Source of the DNA: Bartonella tribocorum CIP 105476
GTDB taxonomy: Bacteria; Pseudomonadota; Alphaproteobacteria; Rhizobiales; Rhizobiaceae
DNA: 64,000 nt
Assembly: GCF_000196435.1 (NCBI RefSeq)
Contig: NC_010161.1
Coordinates: forward strand, 1,240,001 to 1,304,000
Direction of reading: 5' to 3'
Below are positions 38,155-48,216 of this stretch, piece by piece (position 1 is the first letter of the stretch; each line of letters starts with the position of its first letter). The position numbers and the translations under genes were made by a program. Under the pieces are notes generated by a model that was not told the DNA's origin, made no database searches, and saw only the letters and a program-made list of their open reading frames with translations.

Positions 38155-38443
38155 CTATAAGAATAATTTAGTGTTTTTATAATGAAGGTTACGCATTGCT
38201 TCACGCTTTTTTTTATCGCATTGCTTTAATGGGATCACACCGTGCCATTGTAATACATATTTATGCTTTATGCGCTTTTTTAAGAGGCACCTAAACTCAT
38301 CCGTAAATAATATAACGATAAAGCCATTGAGCTCCCCATTTTTACGTGTATGAATGAGCAAACCAGCATCATCACACTTTGCTCCTACTTCTAATGTTGT
38401 GCGATAATAGCTCTTGGTACTCGAAATGATTCGTAAGAGGCAT
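38155..38443 (-). pseudogene. Frameshifted small gene, family unknown; homologue of the relic at 9391-9565
   Basis: On the reverse strand an AAAGGA site precedes an ATG at 38443 that reads MPLTNHFEYQELLS. The frame then runs into TGA TGA, but a shift continues as TTLEVGAKCDDAGLLIHTRK and on to KYVLQWHGVIPLKQCDKK and a stop at 38155. A single-base loss or gain after the first 14 or so codons explains the break. The intact product would be about 95 residues, basic and soluble. The same gene, more decayed, lies near 9.5 kb. No family was recognised. Confidence 0.6.
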
Positions 38444-39119
38444 TTTTATTCCTTTCTTGTATAGCTTTTGTCCCGATGCTTTCTCCCCTTGTAATGTACA
38501 AGCGAATGATTTTGATTAATTCAACGTAAACAGATTTGGAATGAGAGAATCTTAAACTATTTGTTTTTTTTATTCCATATGTAAAAATTAATTATTATAA
38601 ATCAATGTATTATAGAAACTCTAATAGCCAAACCTCCCTTATATTGAAACAATAAAATTTATTCACTTTCCCATCACAAAAGGTGTTGGTTATATAAAAT
38701 AAAAACTATTGAACAAAAGAATAAAATACCCCTTATGGAATCATTTCACTTGTCCAATACTGTCGTACAACATTGGGAAATAACAATTGTATGATAGAGC
38801 CGCCTTATAATTTTATTAAACAAAAGTGATGATAATAAAACTTATACACTTCACGGAAAATTTTATATTGTACGATTCATAAGAATCATCATGAAATAAG
38901 TTTAGGTGTACTGAGAAATTTGGTATTCGTATTGAAATAAGAACCAGCGTTGATAAGAAAATCAAAAATATTTTATGTTTGAATACGATATAATTATAGC
39001 AAAATTTAAAAATTTTTCTTATGCATAAAATGAATAAATAAACTATTAAGGTTTGATTCCTTCAAAATTTAAAGGGAATTTTAATTTTTTTTGGAGCAGA
39101 TAATCCTTCTATAGAAGCA

Positions 39120-39299
39120 ATGATAACAGCGGTGCTCAATACAGATTTGGATGTCGACTTATATTGCATTAGTTTGTTACTTAAAGAAAACTCTGAATTT
39201 CTAGAAAGTTACTGCTTTAATTTCCTGAACAATGGATGGCTCTGTGCCTATTTTAAATATCCACATATTCTGTATGGATATTATTTTTCAACTTTATAA
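39120..39299 (+). CDS. Short open frame, possible gene fragment
   Basis: A 59-codon frame from the ATG at 39120, open for 14 further codons upstream of it, encodes an acidic then aromatic-rich peptide (MITAVLNTDLDVDLYCISLL near the start, LCAYFKYPHILYGYYF near the end). No ribosome-binding site is close. The open reading upstream of the ATG suggests the 3' end of a once longer gene. It may equally be a chance frame; no family was recognised. Confidence 0.25.
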   Translation: MITAVLNTDLDVDLYCISLLLKENSEFLESYCFNFLNNGWLCAYFKYPHILYGYYFSTL

Positions 39300-39749
39300 C
39301 GCGCATAAAAATAGCTTTATCAATTTATTTTGGCTATTTGTCGGATAAAAAATCATTTAAAATAATAAGTGCTGATAAAACTTCCTTCATCTTTCATAAT
39401 ATCGAAGATATAAATGGTTAATGATTTGAACCTTAACATATCACTCTGTTCCCTTATATAAAATAACCTAAAGCTATAAAGTATTTCTCTTATCGTATTA
39501 ATGAAATAAGATTTATGATACGAAATGAACAGCCATTAAAATGATTAAATTGTATCTTATGTAATAAGAATAATAATAGCTTAGATATGAAAAATTATTT
39601 ATATAATAAATAATTAAAAATTATATATAACTAAACTATTTATTATAAATATCTCTCTTGTTTAAATTATTAACTTAATTTTTTACTGTATTCACCTAAA
39701 GAAATTTTTCATAAAGTTTATAAAATATACTGTTATAAAAAAGTACTCT

Positions 39750-40619
39750 TTACTTGAACCATTCTTCAAAATGAGAACGCATACGATCTATAATATTCTT
39801 TCTCTTTTCTGGCAGCATTATAGTATATATTTCTCTCGTGCTTCTACATAATAAAGGAGCAGCTTTTACATTTGAAGGATTGCTCATCACCATATCCTTT
39901 ATACCAGTAATTATCTGTTCTTCAAAATCTGAAACACTAATCACCATTCGTTCTTCAAAGTGTCTGATTAATTCAGGATCTATTGAATTGATTGCATCTT
40001 TCGCCCAACTAAAATCTTCTTGATTCCAACCAAAATCCTTCCGCAATAAATCCCCTATATCACTGTCCAACAGATTTTCTTCAATTTTACAAGAAAGAAC
40101 CAGAACGGGATAGAATCGTACCGTTTCATCAATCTCTCTATCGTTAAGGATTTCTACACTTGCTGTATCACCAGTCGTTCCTAATTCAGAAGCGCTTCGA
40201 GACTTTAGATATTTTTTAGCTTTACTTAATTTTCTTTCATACTCTCCTACTCTATACTCTCTTGCCCTATGCGCTCTATATGCCAATTCTTCCATTTCTT
40301 TCGCTAAGTCACTCAGCCTTGAAGAAAGCTTATAACGCTCTCCATTAAGGTCACTATATTCTTGTATAAGCCTATCATGTTCTATGTTATGAGAGCGTAT
40401 TTGCGAAAGCGTTAAATCAGCTAATGTCTTTTCAATAAATTTTATCCTCTTTTCAATAACTTGTAGTCTTTCTTTAATACGCTTATATTTCTCATTAAGC
40501 GTTAAACCAGAAAGTGATAACTCAGTTAAGCTAAACTCAGCATAAGAGTTTTTTACGCCACACATTAAAGGAAGTAACAAAAAAACTATCGTTAGCAACT
40601 TTTGTAATGAAGAAAGCAT
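39750..40619 (-). CDS. Secreted coiled-coil protein of unknown function
   Basis: A 289-residue protein with an N-terminal signal peptide (hydrophobic LLTIVFLLLPLMCGV, probable cleavage after NSYA near residue 27). Residues about 38-145 are charged heptad-like helix (KYKRIKERLQVIEKRIKFIE and onward), predicted coiled coil. The C-terminal half (about 160-289) is a separate globular part with two cysteines, in LSCKIEENLL and LLCRSTREIY, that could pair in the periplasm. It stands alone between a 2.4 kb gene-poor region and mfd. I know no family match; a role at the envelope or in secretion to the host is possible but inferred only from the signal. Confidence 0.7.
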   Translation of the reverse strand: MLSSLQKLLTIVFLLLPLMCGVKNSYAEFSLTELSLSGLTLNEKYKRIKERLQVIEKRIKFIEKTLADLTLSQIRSHNIEHDRLIQEYSDLNGERYKLSSRLSDLAKEMEELAYRAHRAREYRVGEYERKLSKAKKYLKSRSASELGTTGDTASVEILNDREIDETVRFYPVLVLSCKIEENLLDSDIGDLLRKDFGWNQEDFSWAKDAINSIDPELIRHFEERMVISVSDFEEQIITGIKDMVMSNPSNVKAAPLLCRSTREIYTIMLPEKRKNIIDRMRSHFEEWFK

Positions 40620-40869
40620 GTTATCTTGACTTAAATTTTTTCCTTAAAGAACTTACAAAAAACTCTTATGTGCAAGTTCCATTTATTGTGCTTGCACCAT
40701 CTAAGCTATTTTCTTCATTGTATCAATGCGTATTATAAGCAAAGAACAAAAAATATCTATATAAATGGCTTGTAAATTTAAATATTATTTTATAAAAATA
40801 ATAAATGGATACTTATATAGAATAATCTTATAAAAACAAGGAATAGTGTTGAAAAGTAGAAAAACTACT

Positions 40870-43800
40870 TTAAACAGAATGTTGTTCTGCCATTTCTACA
40901 AGCTGTGTCATAATCGTTGCTGCTCCAATAAGTCTTTCATCAACGGTAGTCCAATCCCGAATAAGAGCGATACTTTGATCTGGACGAATTTTTGCCATTG
41001 AACCTTGTTTTCCTACCCACTGAACAAGAGCCATACTATTGGCGAAATAGTTATTACGAAACTGTATAACTATACCTTTTGGTCCAGCATCTAATTTTTC
41101 TACATGAGCTTTTCGACACAAGGTTTTGATATGAAAAACTTTAAGGATGTGTTGAACTTCAAGGGGTAAAGGACCAAAGCGATCAATTAACTCTGCCGCG
41201 AATTCATTAATCTGATTTAAATCCTCAAATTCTGTCAAGCGTCGGTAAAGCCCCATACGTAATGATAAGTCAGGCACAAAACTTTCTGGGATCATTACGG
41301 TTGTACCAAGTGAAATTTGAGGGGACCATTGCTTATCCTCACTTATCTCTCCATCTTTTAATTCAGCAACAGCTTCTTCAAGCATTTTTTGATAAAGTTC
41401 AAATCCAACTTCCTTGATATGTCCTGATTGTTCCTCACCTAAAAAATTGCCTGAACCACGAATATCCATATCATGGCTTGCTAATTGAAAGCCTGCCCCT
41501 AATGTATCAAGAGATTGTAACACCTTAAGACGACGATCAGCTGCAGGTGTTAAAACTTTACCAGAAGGAAATGTAAAGAGTGCATAAGCACGTTGTTTTG
41601 AGCGCCCTACCCTTCCTCGTAACTGGTAAAGTGCAGAAAGACCAAACATCTCAGCGCGATGCACAATTAATGTATTGGCTGTTGGAATATCAAGACCCGA
41701 TTCAATAATGGTTGTTGATAGCAAAACATCGTATTGTCCATCGTAAAATGCATTCATAATATCATCAAGTTGCCCAGCCGGCATTTGTCCATGAGCTATA
41801 ACAAATTTGAGTTCTGGAACATGTGTTTTGAGATATTCTTCTACAAAAGCCAGATCAGAAATACGAGGACAAACATAGAAACTTTGTCCACCACGATAAT
41901 ATTCTCGAAGCAAAGTTTCGCGTATAACAAGTGCATCAAATGGTGAAATAAAAGTACGAACCGCCATTCTATCAACGGGTGGCGTGGTAATTAATGAAAG
42001 TTCACGGACTCCTGATAATGCCAATCCTAAAGTTCGTGGTATGGGGGTTGCTGAAAGTGTAAGAACGTGAATATCACTTTTAAGCTCTTTTAAACGCTCT
42101 TTGTGTTTTACCCCAAAATGTTGCTCCTCATCAATGATAAGAAGACCTAACCGTAAAAAATTGATTGCACCACTTAATAACGCATGGGTTCCAATGACGA
42201 TATCGATTGTACCATCTGAAATACCTTTTTTAACTTGTGCAATTTCTTTCGTTTTTACAAGCCTTGAAGCATGACCAATTTTAACCGGTAATCCTTGAAA
42301 ACGCGAAATAAACGTCTTGTAATGTTGACGTGAAAGCAAAGTTGTCGGTACAACAACAGCAACTTGATATCCATTTAATGCTGCAACAAAAGCACTTCGA
42401 ATAGCCACTTCGGTTTTTCCAAAGCCAACATCACCGCATATCAAGCGATCCATTGGCTTTCCTGAGGCTAAATCATCCAAAACGGCATCAATAGCGTTTA
42501 TTTGATCTTCTGTTTCTTCATAAGGAAAGCATGCAACAAATTCATCAAATAGTCCAACTGGTGGAAGTAAAGCAGGGGCAGCACGGGTCACACGTTCCGC
42601 AGCTATACGGATTAATTGCCCTGCCATTTCTAACAAATGTTTTTTAAGTCGCGCTTTACGTGCTTGCCAAGCAACACCCCCTAATTTATCTAAAGTTACC
42701 TCTGTTCCTTCTGAGCCATAACGTGAAAGAAGCTCAATATTTTCAACAGGTAAAAAGAGTAAATCACCTCCAGCATATTTGATTTCAAGGCAATCTCGCA
42801 AAATTCCGGTGGTTGTGATAGTTTTTAGACCAACAAATTGGCCAATACCGTGGTCGATATGCACAACGATATCACCCGAATTTAAAGCAGAAATCTCAGA
42901 AATAAAATTTGTATTATTCTTACGCCGCTTTGGTGATCTTATGAAGCGATCGCCCAAAATATCTTGCTCTGCTATAATAGCTAAATCTTCAGCCTCAAAA
43001 CCATGTTCTATCATGATAACAGCTGCTAATATGCGATCTCGTGGTGTTGCTTTGACAGTTTGCAAGGATTTTACAACATCTATTTTTTTCAATCCATGCT
43101 CATCAAGAACTTGTACCAAACGATTGAGAGATCCTTCACTCCAACACGCTAAAAGTACTTTTTTGCCAGCAGCGCGTAAAGAGGCGATATGATCAATAAC
43201 ACTTGAAAAAACATTTTTTTCTTGTGCATTACGCTCTTTTATAAAATCATATCCCTGTTTAACATTGGTGTGAATAACTGTTTGTTCCAAACTTTGTGGA
43301 ATATTAAAAGGCGAAAAATCAATACGCTGTGAAGATTGTTTCACACATTCCAAAACACGCTCTGGCGTTAAATAGAGAAGACTAGGGTCTATTGGATGAT
43401 AAGAAGTCGTATTTTCTTTATCATTTTCGCGCTCTTTACGCGCGTTATAATAGTCTTCAACAAGGCGATAGCGTTCAATGAAGACTTCTTCTATAAGATG
43501 TTCAAAAACAAGCGGTAAATTGCCACAATGGTCAAAAAAAGTATCAAGGTGTTCATAAAAAAATGGAAGCCAATGTTCCATACCAGCAAAACGCCGACCT
43601 TGAGCAATTGCTTCATAAAGCATGGTATTTTTTTGAGATATACCAAATGTACGCGTATAATTGCTTTTAAAACGGCTAATACGTTCTGGTGTGAGAACAA
43701 CTTCACTCATTGCTTGTAATAAAAGTTCAGTTTTTTGGCGTGTTGTTCTTTGACTTTCTGGATCAAATACGCGAATACTTTCTAACGTATCTCCAAAAAA

Positions 43801-44370
43801 ATCAAGACGTAAAGGTTCAACATCCATCGGAGAAAAGATATCAAGTATTCCTCCTCTTACAGCGAACTCACCAACATCACGAACAACCGTAACGCGTTCA
43901 AAACCATTAGTTTCTAAGAATTGGATGAAATGCCCCATGTTATGGCGCTGGCCAACATGTGCGTGAATAAGCTGAGCTTCTATCATTTCACGGGGAGGCA
44001 ACTTTTGCATAATTGCATTTGCTGTTGTTAATATAATTGCAGGATGTGGATTTTGACGTAAATTGGCCATGCGTGCCAATGCTGATAGTCGACGTGCCAT
44101 AATAGCAATTCCTGGTGACACGCGATCATAGGGTAAACAATCCCATGCAGGAAATTGAAGTACCGGCAAATTCGGCTCAATAAAATTTAAAACTTGTCGT
44201 AAATGCGAAATTTTTGTTCCGTCTCGAACAACATAGATGAGTGGTTTACCTTGTGCAATTTCTGAACTTAATTGAGCAAGGGCGAAGGCTTCAAACCCAT
44301 CAGTAACGCCATCAAAAATCATATGAACAGAATTATTTTGGGGAATGACAATTTTTTTAAATATAGACAT
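40870..44370 (-). CDS. mfd: Transcription-repair coupling factor
   Basis: Removes RNA polymerase stalled at DNA damage and recruits UvrA. From the ATG at 44370 it is about 1166 residues; a TTG at 44379 overlapping the sdhE stop (TTGA) would add three. Order of parts: a UvrB-like N-terminal region (FPAWDCLPYDRVSP near residue 78, then VRGGILDIFSP near 170), the RNA polymerase-interacting domain (GDIVVHIDHGIGQFVGL near 502), helicase motifs GDVGFGKTEVA (about 644), IDEEQHFGVKHKERLK (about 745) and LSATPIPRTLGL, QLRGRVGRSKQRAY, and a C-terminal TRCF domain. Confidence 0.96.
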   Translation of the reverse strand: MSIFKKIVIPQNNSVHMIFDGVTDGFEAFALAQLSSEIAQGKPLIYVVRDGTKISHLRQVLNFIEPNLPVLQFPAWDCLPYDRVSPGIAIMARRLSALARMANLRQNPHPAIILTTANAIMQKLPPREMIEAQLIHAHVGQRHNMGHFIQFLETNGFERVTVVRDVGEFAVRGGILDIFSPMDVEPLRLDFFGDTLESIRVFDPESQRTTRQKTELLLQAMSEVVLTPERISRFKSNYTRTFGISQKNTMLYEAIAQGRRFAGMEHWLPFFYEHLDTFFDHCGNLPLVFEHLIEEVFIERYRLVEDYYNARKERENDKENTTSYHPIDPSLLYLTPERVLECVKQSSQRIDFSPFNIPQSLEQTVIHTNVKQGYDFIKERNAQEKNVFSSVIDHIASLRAAGKKVLLACWSEGSLNRLVQVLDEHGLKKIDVVKSLQTVKATPRDRILAAVIMIEHGFEAEDLAIIAEQDILGDRFIRSPKRRKNNTNFISEISALNSGDIVVHIDHGIGQFVGLKTITTTGILRDCLEIKYAGGDLLFLPVENIELLSRYGSEGTEVTLDKLGGVAWQARKARLKKHLLEMAGQLIRIAAERVTRAAPALLPPVGLFDEFVACFPYEETEDQINAIDAVLDDLASGKPMDRLICGDVGFGKTEVAIRSAFVAALNGYQVAVVVPTTLLSRQHYKTFISRFQGLPVKIGHASRLVKTKEIAQVKKGISDGTIDIVIGTHALLSGAINFLRLGLLIIDEEQHFGVKHKERLKELKSDIHVLTLSATPIPRTLGLALSGVRELSLITTPPVDRMAVRTFISPFDALVIRETLLREYYRGGQSFYVCPRISDLAFVEEYLKTHVPELKFVIAHGQMPAGQLDDIMNAFYDGQYDVLLSTTIIESGLDIPTANTLIVHRAEMFGLSALYQLRGRVGRSKQRAYALFTFPSGKVLTPAADRRLKVLQSLDTLGAGFQLASHDMDIRGSGNFLGEEQSGHIKEVGFELYQKMLEEAVAELKDGEISEDKQWSPQISLGTTVMIPESFVPDLSLRMGLYRRLTEFEDLNQINEFAAELIDRFGPLPLEVQHILKVFHIKTLCRKAHVEKLDAGPKGIVIQFRNNYFANSMALVQWVGKQGSMAKIRPDQSIALIRDWTTVDERLIGAATIMTQLVEMAEQHSV

Positions 44371-44375
44371 CGAAA

Positions 44376-44663
44376 TCAATAAGTTAAGTAAGTACGATAA
44401 TTAGCAATATCACGAAAAAGTGGACTATCAATTTCAGAAGGTGGTAAAATTTCTCCGGTAATCCATGTGAGTAAGTCGCGATCATCAAAAGACATAATAT
44501 ATTCAAGTTCAGAGAGCGTTTTATCATTCATCCCTGTGATATGAGCATCAACATAATGTCCAAAAATGAGATCCATTTCACGAATACCGCGATGCCATGC
44601 ACGAAAAATCAACCGGCGACGACGCGCATCCAATTGATTTTTGTCAACGACAAAAACTGTCAT
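44376..44663 (-). CDS. sdhE: FAD assembly factor SdhE (DUF339 family)
   Basis: Helps attach FAD covalently to the succinate dehydrogenase flavoprotein in the cytoplasm. The 95-residue product has the family hallmark RGIREMDLIFGHY (about residues 25-37), where the RGxxE motif is needed for function, followed by SFDDRDLLTWITG. An AAGGAGA site is placed well before the ATG at 44663. Its stop (TGA) lies next to the mfd start, so the pair is probably co-transcribed. Confidence 0.92.
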   Translation of the reverse strand: MTVFVVDKNQLDARRRRLIFRAWHRGIREMDLIFGHYVDAHITGMNDKTLSELEYIMSFDDRDLLTWITGEILPPSEIDSPLFRDIANYRTYLTY

Positions 44664-44729
44664 AAAAAGTCTCCTTGAATAAAGTAGTATAAACTATTCA
44701 ATTTGTTGTATAAAATTTGTATCTTACCT

Positions 44730-45410
44730 TTAAGGAAGTTCTATAATCTTTTGTTCTTTAAGTGTAATTCGACGATGCATTTGCTTCGCCAAAGCGTAAT
44801 TATGTGTTGCAATAAGAGCAGAAAGACCAGACTGACGAACCAGAACAGATAAAGCTTGGAAGACGTAAGCTGAAGTTACGGGATCAAGATTTCCTGTAGG
44901 TTCATCAGCCAAAAGAACCGAAGGACCATTTGCTACGGCACGCGCAATAGCAACACGTTGTTGTTCTCCTCCCGATAACTCTGAGGGACGATGGTTAGCA
45001 CGATGCGAAACACGCAGATACGTCAATAATTTACGCGCACGATCTTCTGCTATGGACTTTTTTAATCCTGCTATCATTTGCGGTATCATGACATTTTCTA
45101 AAGCCGTAAATTCTGGAAGTAAATGATGAAATTGATAAACAAAACCAATATCATTTCGTCTGATAGTTGTTCGCTCACTATCAGAACGCGTTGCACAAGA
45201 AACGCCTCGTAACAATACATCACCAGCTGTTGGTTTTTCTAATAATCCAGCAATATGAAGAAGTGTTGATTTTCCAGCACCAGATGGTGCAACAAGGGCG
45301 ACAAGCTCTCCACGATTAAGAATAAAATTCGCTTTATCTAAAACAATGAGCGGCTTATGACTCTCAAAAAAGCGCCTTTCAATCTCTACAAGCTCTAAAA
45401 TGGCTGTCAT
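44730..45410 (-). CDS. lolD: Lipoprotein-releasing ABC transporter ATPase
   Basis: Energises release of outer-membrane lipoproteins from the inner membrane to LolA. The 226-residue product has Walker [10 protein letters not shown] (about residues 40-48), [18 protein letters not shown] in the Q-loop region, signature [14 protein letters not shown] (about 144-157), Walker [13 protein letters not shown] (about 165-176) and the LolD/MacB-like ALIATHN. The start overlaps the lolC/E stop by one base (TAATG), so translation is coupled. The ABC type is shared with other MacB-like systems; the partner gene supports Lol. Confidence 0.92.
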   Translation of the reverse strand: MTAILELVEIERRFFESHKPLIVLDKANFILNRGELVALVAPSGAGKSTLLHIAGLLEKPTAGDVLLRGVSCATRSDSERTTIRRNDIGFVYQFHHLLPEFTALENVMIPQMIAGLKKSIAEDRARKLLTYLRVSHRANHRPSELSGGEQQRVAIARAVANGPSVLLADEPTGNLDPVTSAYVFQALSVLVRQSGLSALIATHNYALAKQMHRRITLKEQKIIELP

Positions 45411-46678
45411 TATTCATACCTCAAAGCTTGTACGGGATCTAGCTTAGCAGCACGCCATGCTGGAATAAGAGCAGCAAGAAATGACAAAAATAAAGCCATG
45501 ATAGCAACCAAGACTGTCTGTTTCCACTCAATTTGTGCAGGCAATTTTGTCAAAAAATAAAGTTGAGGATTAAAAACATCGACATTAAATAACCAAGATA
45601 TAAAGTCTTGGATATGATTAATATTTACAGTCGCGATAACACCTAAAATTAAACCCAATATCGTTCCAATAAAACCAATCATCATTCCTGTGATGATAAA
45701 TATACGCAAAATTGCACTCTGTTGGGCACCCATCGTGCGTAAAATTGCGATATCATGACTTTTATCTTTTACGAGCATAATAAGACCTGAAATAATATTT
45801 AAAGCAGCAACAAGAACAATCAGAGAAAGAATGAAAAACATCACATTCCGTTCAATCTGTAAGGCTGAAAAAAAAGCCTGATTGCGTGTACGCCAATCAA
45901 TTAAATAGACTTGTTGATCAACTGCTTTTTCTACAACGGGTTTTATTTGATCAACAGCATCAGGATCGTTTAGAAATAATTCTAAAGACTGAACCTTATC
46001 TCCCAAATTAAAGAACATTTGTGCTTCATGGAGCGGCATAAAAACAAAGATTGAATCATATTCAGACATACCCACTTCAAAAATAGCAACAACTTTATAA
46101 GCTTTTACACGTGGAGTAACGCCAAAAGGAGTCTCATCACCATCGGGGGTAATAATACGAAGATCTCTCCCAACTGTAAGCCCCAATTTTTCTGCTAAAC
46201 CACTTCCAATTGCAACACCTTCTTCTTCATCAAACCGTGAAATCGATCCTAATTTAATGTTCTGAGAGACTGTTTTAAGTTTTTCTAGATCTTGTTTGCG
46301 CATACCACGAACTAAAGCGCCAGAGCCGCCTTGAACTTCACCTTGGACAAGCGCTTGCCCCTCAATAACAGGCAAAGCAAACTTCACACCATTTGTAGCT
46401 TCTAAAGAAGAAATAAGAGTCTTATAATCAGAAAAGCCAGAATCGACTGTTTGAACAATAAGATGCCCATTCATACCAAGAATGCGATTGAGAAGTTCTG
46501 TACGAAAGCCATTCATTACCGCCATAACAACAACCAAAGCGAATACGCCCAACATAATCCCAATAAGAGAAATAATTGAAATAACAGATGCAACAACATG
46601 CTTTTTATTGGGAATCATATAACGAAAAGCAATCATCCACTCATAAGATGAAAACCATTTGTTTTTCAGCCTCTTCAT
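45410..46678 (-). CDS. lolC: Lipoprotein-releasing system membrane protein (LolC/LolE family)
   Basis: Inner-membrane partner of LolD, 422 residues. Seen: a first transmembrane helix (about residues 30-53) after [21 protein letters not shown], a large periplasmic domain, and three helices in the C-terminal FtsX-like part (near 277-300, 325-350 and 385-405), ending [17 protein letters not shown], the family's usual C-terminus. Only one LolC/E-type gene is present here, unlike the E. coli lolC-lolD-lolE set. An AGGAA site precedes the ATG, and the upstream proS ends 11 bases before. Confidence 0.92.
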   Translation of the reverse strand: MKRLKNKWFSSYEWMIAFRYMIPNKKHVVASVISIISLIGIMLGVFALVVVMAVMNGFRTELLNRILGMNGHLIVQTVDSGFSDYKTLISSLEATNGVKFALPVIEGQALVQGEVQGGSGALVRGMRKQDLEKLKTVSQNIKLGSISRFDEEEGVAIGSGLAEKLGLTVGRDLRIITPDGDETPFGVTPRVKAYKVVAIFEVGMSEYDSIFVFMPLHEAQMFFNLGDKVQSLELFLNDPDAVDQIKPVVEKAVDQQVYLIDWRTRNQAFFSALQIERNVMFFILSLIVLVAALNIISGLIMLVKDKSHDIAILRTMGAQQSAILRIFIITGMMIGFIGTILGLILGVIATVNINHIQDFISWLFNVDVFNPQLYFLTKLPAQIEWKQTVLVAIMALFLSFLAALIPAWRAAKLDPVQALRYE

Positions 46679-46689
46679 AACATTTCCTA

Positions 46690-48015
46690 TTAAAGTATAG
46701 AAAGTTGGCTGAGTACATCTTCAACCTTTAGAGATTTTTTTGCGCCTGTTTTTCGATCTTTAATTTCAACCTCATTGTGTGCAATGCTGTTAGGACCAAC
46801 AATAATTTGCGTTGGCAAACCAATCAAATCCATTGTTGCAAATTTTGATCCAGGACGTTCATTTCTATCATCTAAGAATGGATCAAAACCAGCATCCTTT
46901 AATCCCTGATAGAGAAACTCACATGCCTGTGTACATTTTTCATCATCAGGCTTCATATTGATAATCCCAAAATCGAACGGTGCCATCGACTTTGGCCAAA
47001 TAATCCCCTTTTCATCATGAGAAGCCTCAATAGCAGCCGCAACAAGACGCGAAGGCCCAATCCCATAAGACCCCATAGAGACCACATGCTCTTTTCCATC
47101 TTGTCCCATAACTTTTGCTTCCATTGGGGCAGAATATTTAGTACCAAAGTGGAAAATATGCCCAACTTCAATACCACGCGCTGAAAGACGATTTTCTTCA
47201 GAAAGTCTAGCCCACTCTTCTTCATTATGCATTTCTTCTGTCGCTGCATAAAAAGATGTCCACTGTTTAACAGTATCATCTAAAACAGCTTTATCACTAA
47301 AATCAATTGAACTATTGGGAACGCTAAGTTCAAGAAATTGTTTATCACAAAAAATAGCACTCTCTCCCGTTTCAGCCAAAATGATAAATTCATGACTAAG
47401 TTTCCCCCCTATTGGACCTGTATCTGCACGCATGGGAATGGCTTTTAAGCCGAGGCGCGAAAAAGTGCGTAAATAAGCCACAAACATACGATTATAAGAT
47501 GTTTTAGAGCCTTCATAATCAAGATCAAAAGAATAAGCATCTTTCATTAAAAATTCTCGTGCCCGCATCACACCAAAACGTGGGCGAATTTCATCACGAA
47601 ATTTCCATTGAATATGGTACAAATTAAGTGGAAGATCTTTATAAGAACGAACATAGGAACGAAAAATATCCGTCACCATCTCTTCATTGGTTGGACCATA
47701 AAGTAAATCACGCTTTTGACGATCTTTAATGCGGAGCATTTCCAAACCGTAATCATCATAACGACCGCTTTCACGCCAAAGATCAGCGGATTGAATTGTA
47801 GGCATCAATATTTCTATTGCACCAGCACGTTCTTGCTCTTCACGAATAATTTTACAAACTTTATCAAGCACTTTTTTTCCCAAAGGAAGCCAAGAATAAA
47901 TCCCTGATGTTTGTTGTCGAATCATCCCAGCACGCAACATGAAGCGATGAGAAACAATTTCTGCTTCTTTAGGATTCTCTTTTAAAAGAGGAAGGAAATA
48001 TTGAGAAAGACGCAT
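46690..48015 (-). CDS. proS: Prolyl-tRNA synthetase (short alphaproteobacterial type)
   Basis: Class II synthetase charging tRNA-Pro. The 441-residue product has [27 protein letters not shown] near the start (motif 1 side), [25 protein letters not shown] (motif 2, about residues 140-163), and [15 protein letters not shown] (motif 3), then an anticodon-binding domain ending in QIIVGPNS and VEIKDRKTG. The large editing insertion between motifs 2 and 3 found in E. coli ProRS is absent, which explains the short length. It is upstream of lolC/E. Confidence 0.95.
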   Translation of the reverse strand: MRLSQYFLPLLKENPKEAEIVSHRFMLRAGMIRQQTSGIYSWLPLGKKVLDKVCKIIREEQERAGAIEILMPTIQSADLWRESGRYDDYGLEMLRIKDRQKRDLLYGPTNEEMVTDIFRSYVRSYKDLPLNLYHIQWKFRDEIRPRFGVMRAREFLMKDAYSFDLDYEGSKTSYNRMFVAYLRTFSRLGLKAIPMRADTGPIGGKLSHEFIILAETGESAIFCDKQFLELSVPNSSIDFSDKAVLDDTVKQWTSFYAATEEMHNEEEWARLSEENRLSARGIEVGHIFHFGTKYSAPMEAKVMGQDGKEHVVSMGSYGIGPSRLVAAAIEASHDEKGIIWPKSMAPFDFGIINMKPDDEKCTQACEFLYQGLKDAGFDPFLDDRNERPGSKFATMDLIGLPTQIIVGPNSIAHNEVEIKDRKTGAKKSLKVEDVLSQLSIL

Positions 48016-48216
48016 TGAAATAATTAACTCCTACACAGATCTATCATATTGGAACAATTTAATATACCCTCTATTCATCTATAGCCATATTCTGAACACT
48101 TGCAAACATAACGCTCTTATTGTTTAGAAATTTGTTGTGCTTTATTCTCTATTTTTCTTATTGAGCAATAAAATCAAAAATACCCTTCTCTTTTTAAATA
48201 ACGTAATGGAAATGCT

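Larger units (their letters stand above)
37384..39749 (+). other. Large gene-poor region
   Basis: About 2.4 kb of A+T-rich DNA between the ialB-family gene and the secreted coiled-coil gene. It contains a frameshifted gene relic (38155-38443) and one short open frame (39120-39299). No tRNA, insertion sequence or attachment site could be recognised. It looks like a place where accessory genes have decayed. Confidence 0.6.

Noticed and set aside
37384..39749. tRNA, insertion sequence or CRISPR in the large gene-poor region
   Set aside because: No tRNA T-arm-like motif, terminal inverted repeats with a transposase, or regularly spaced repeats could be found on reading both strands.
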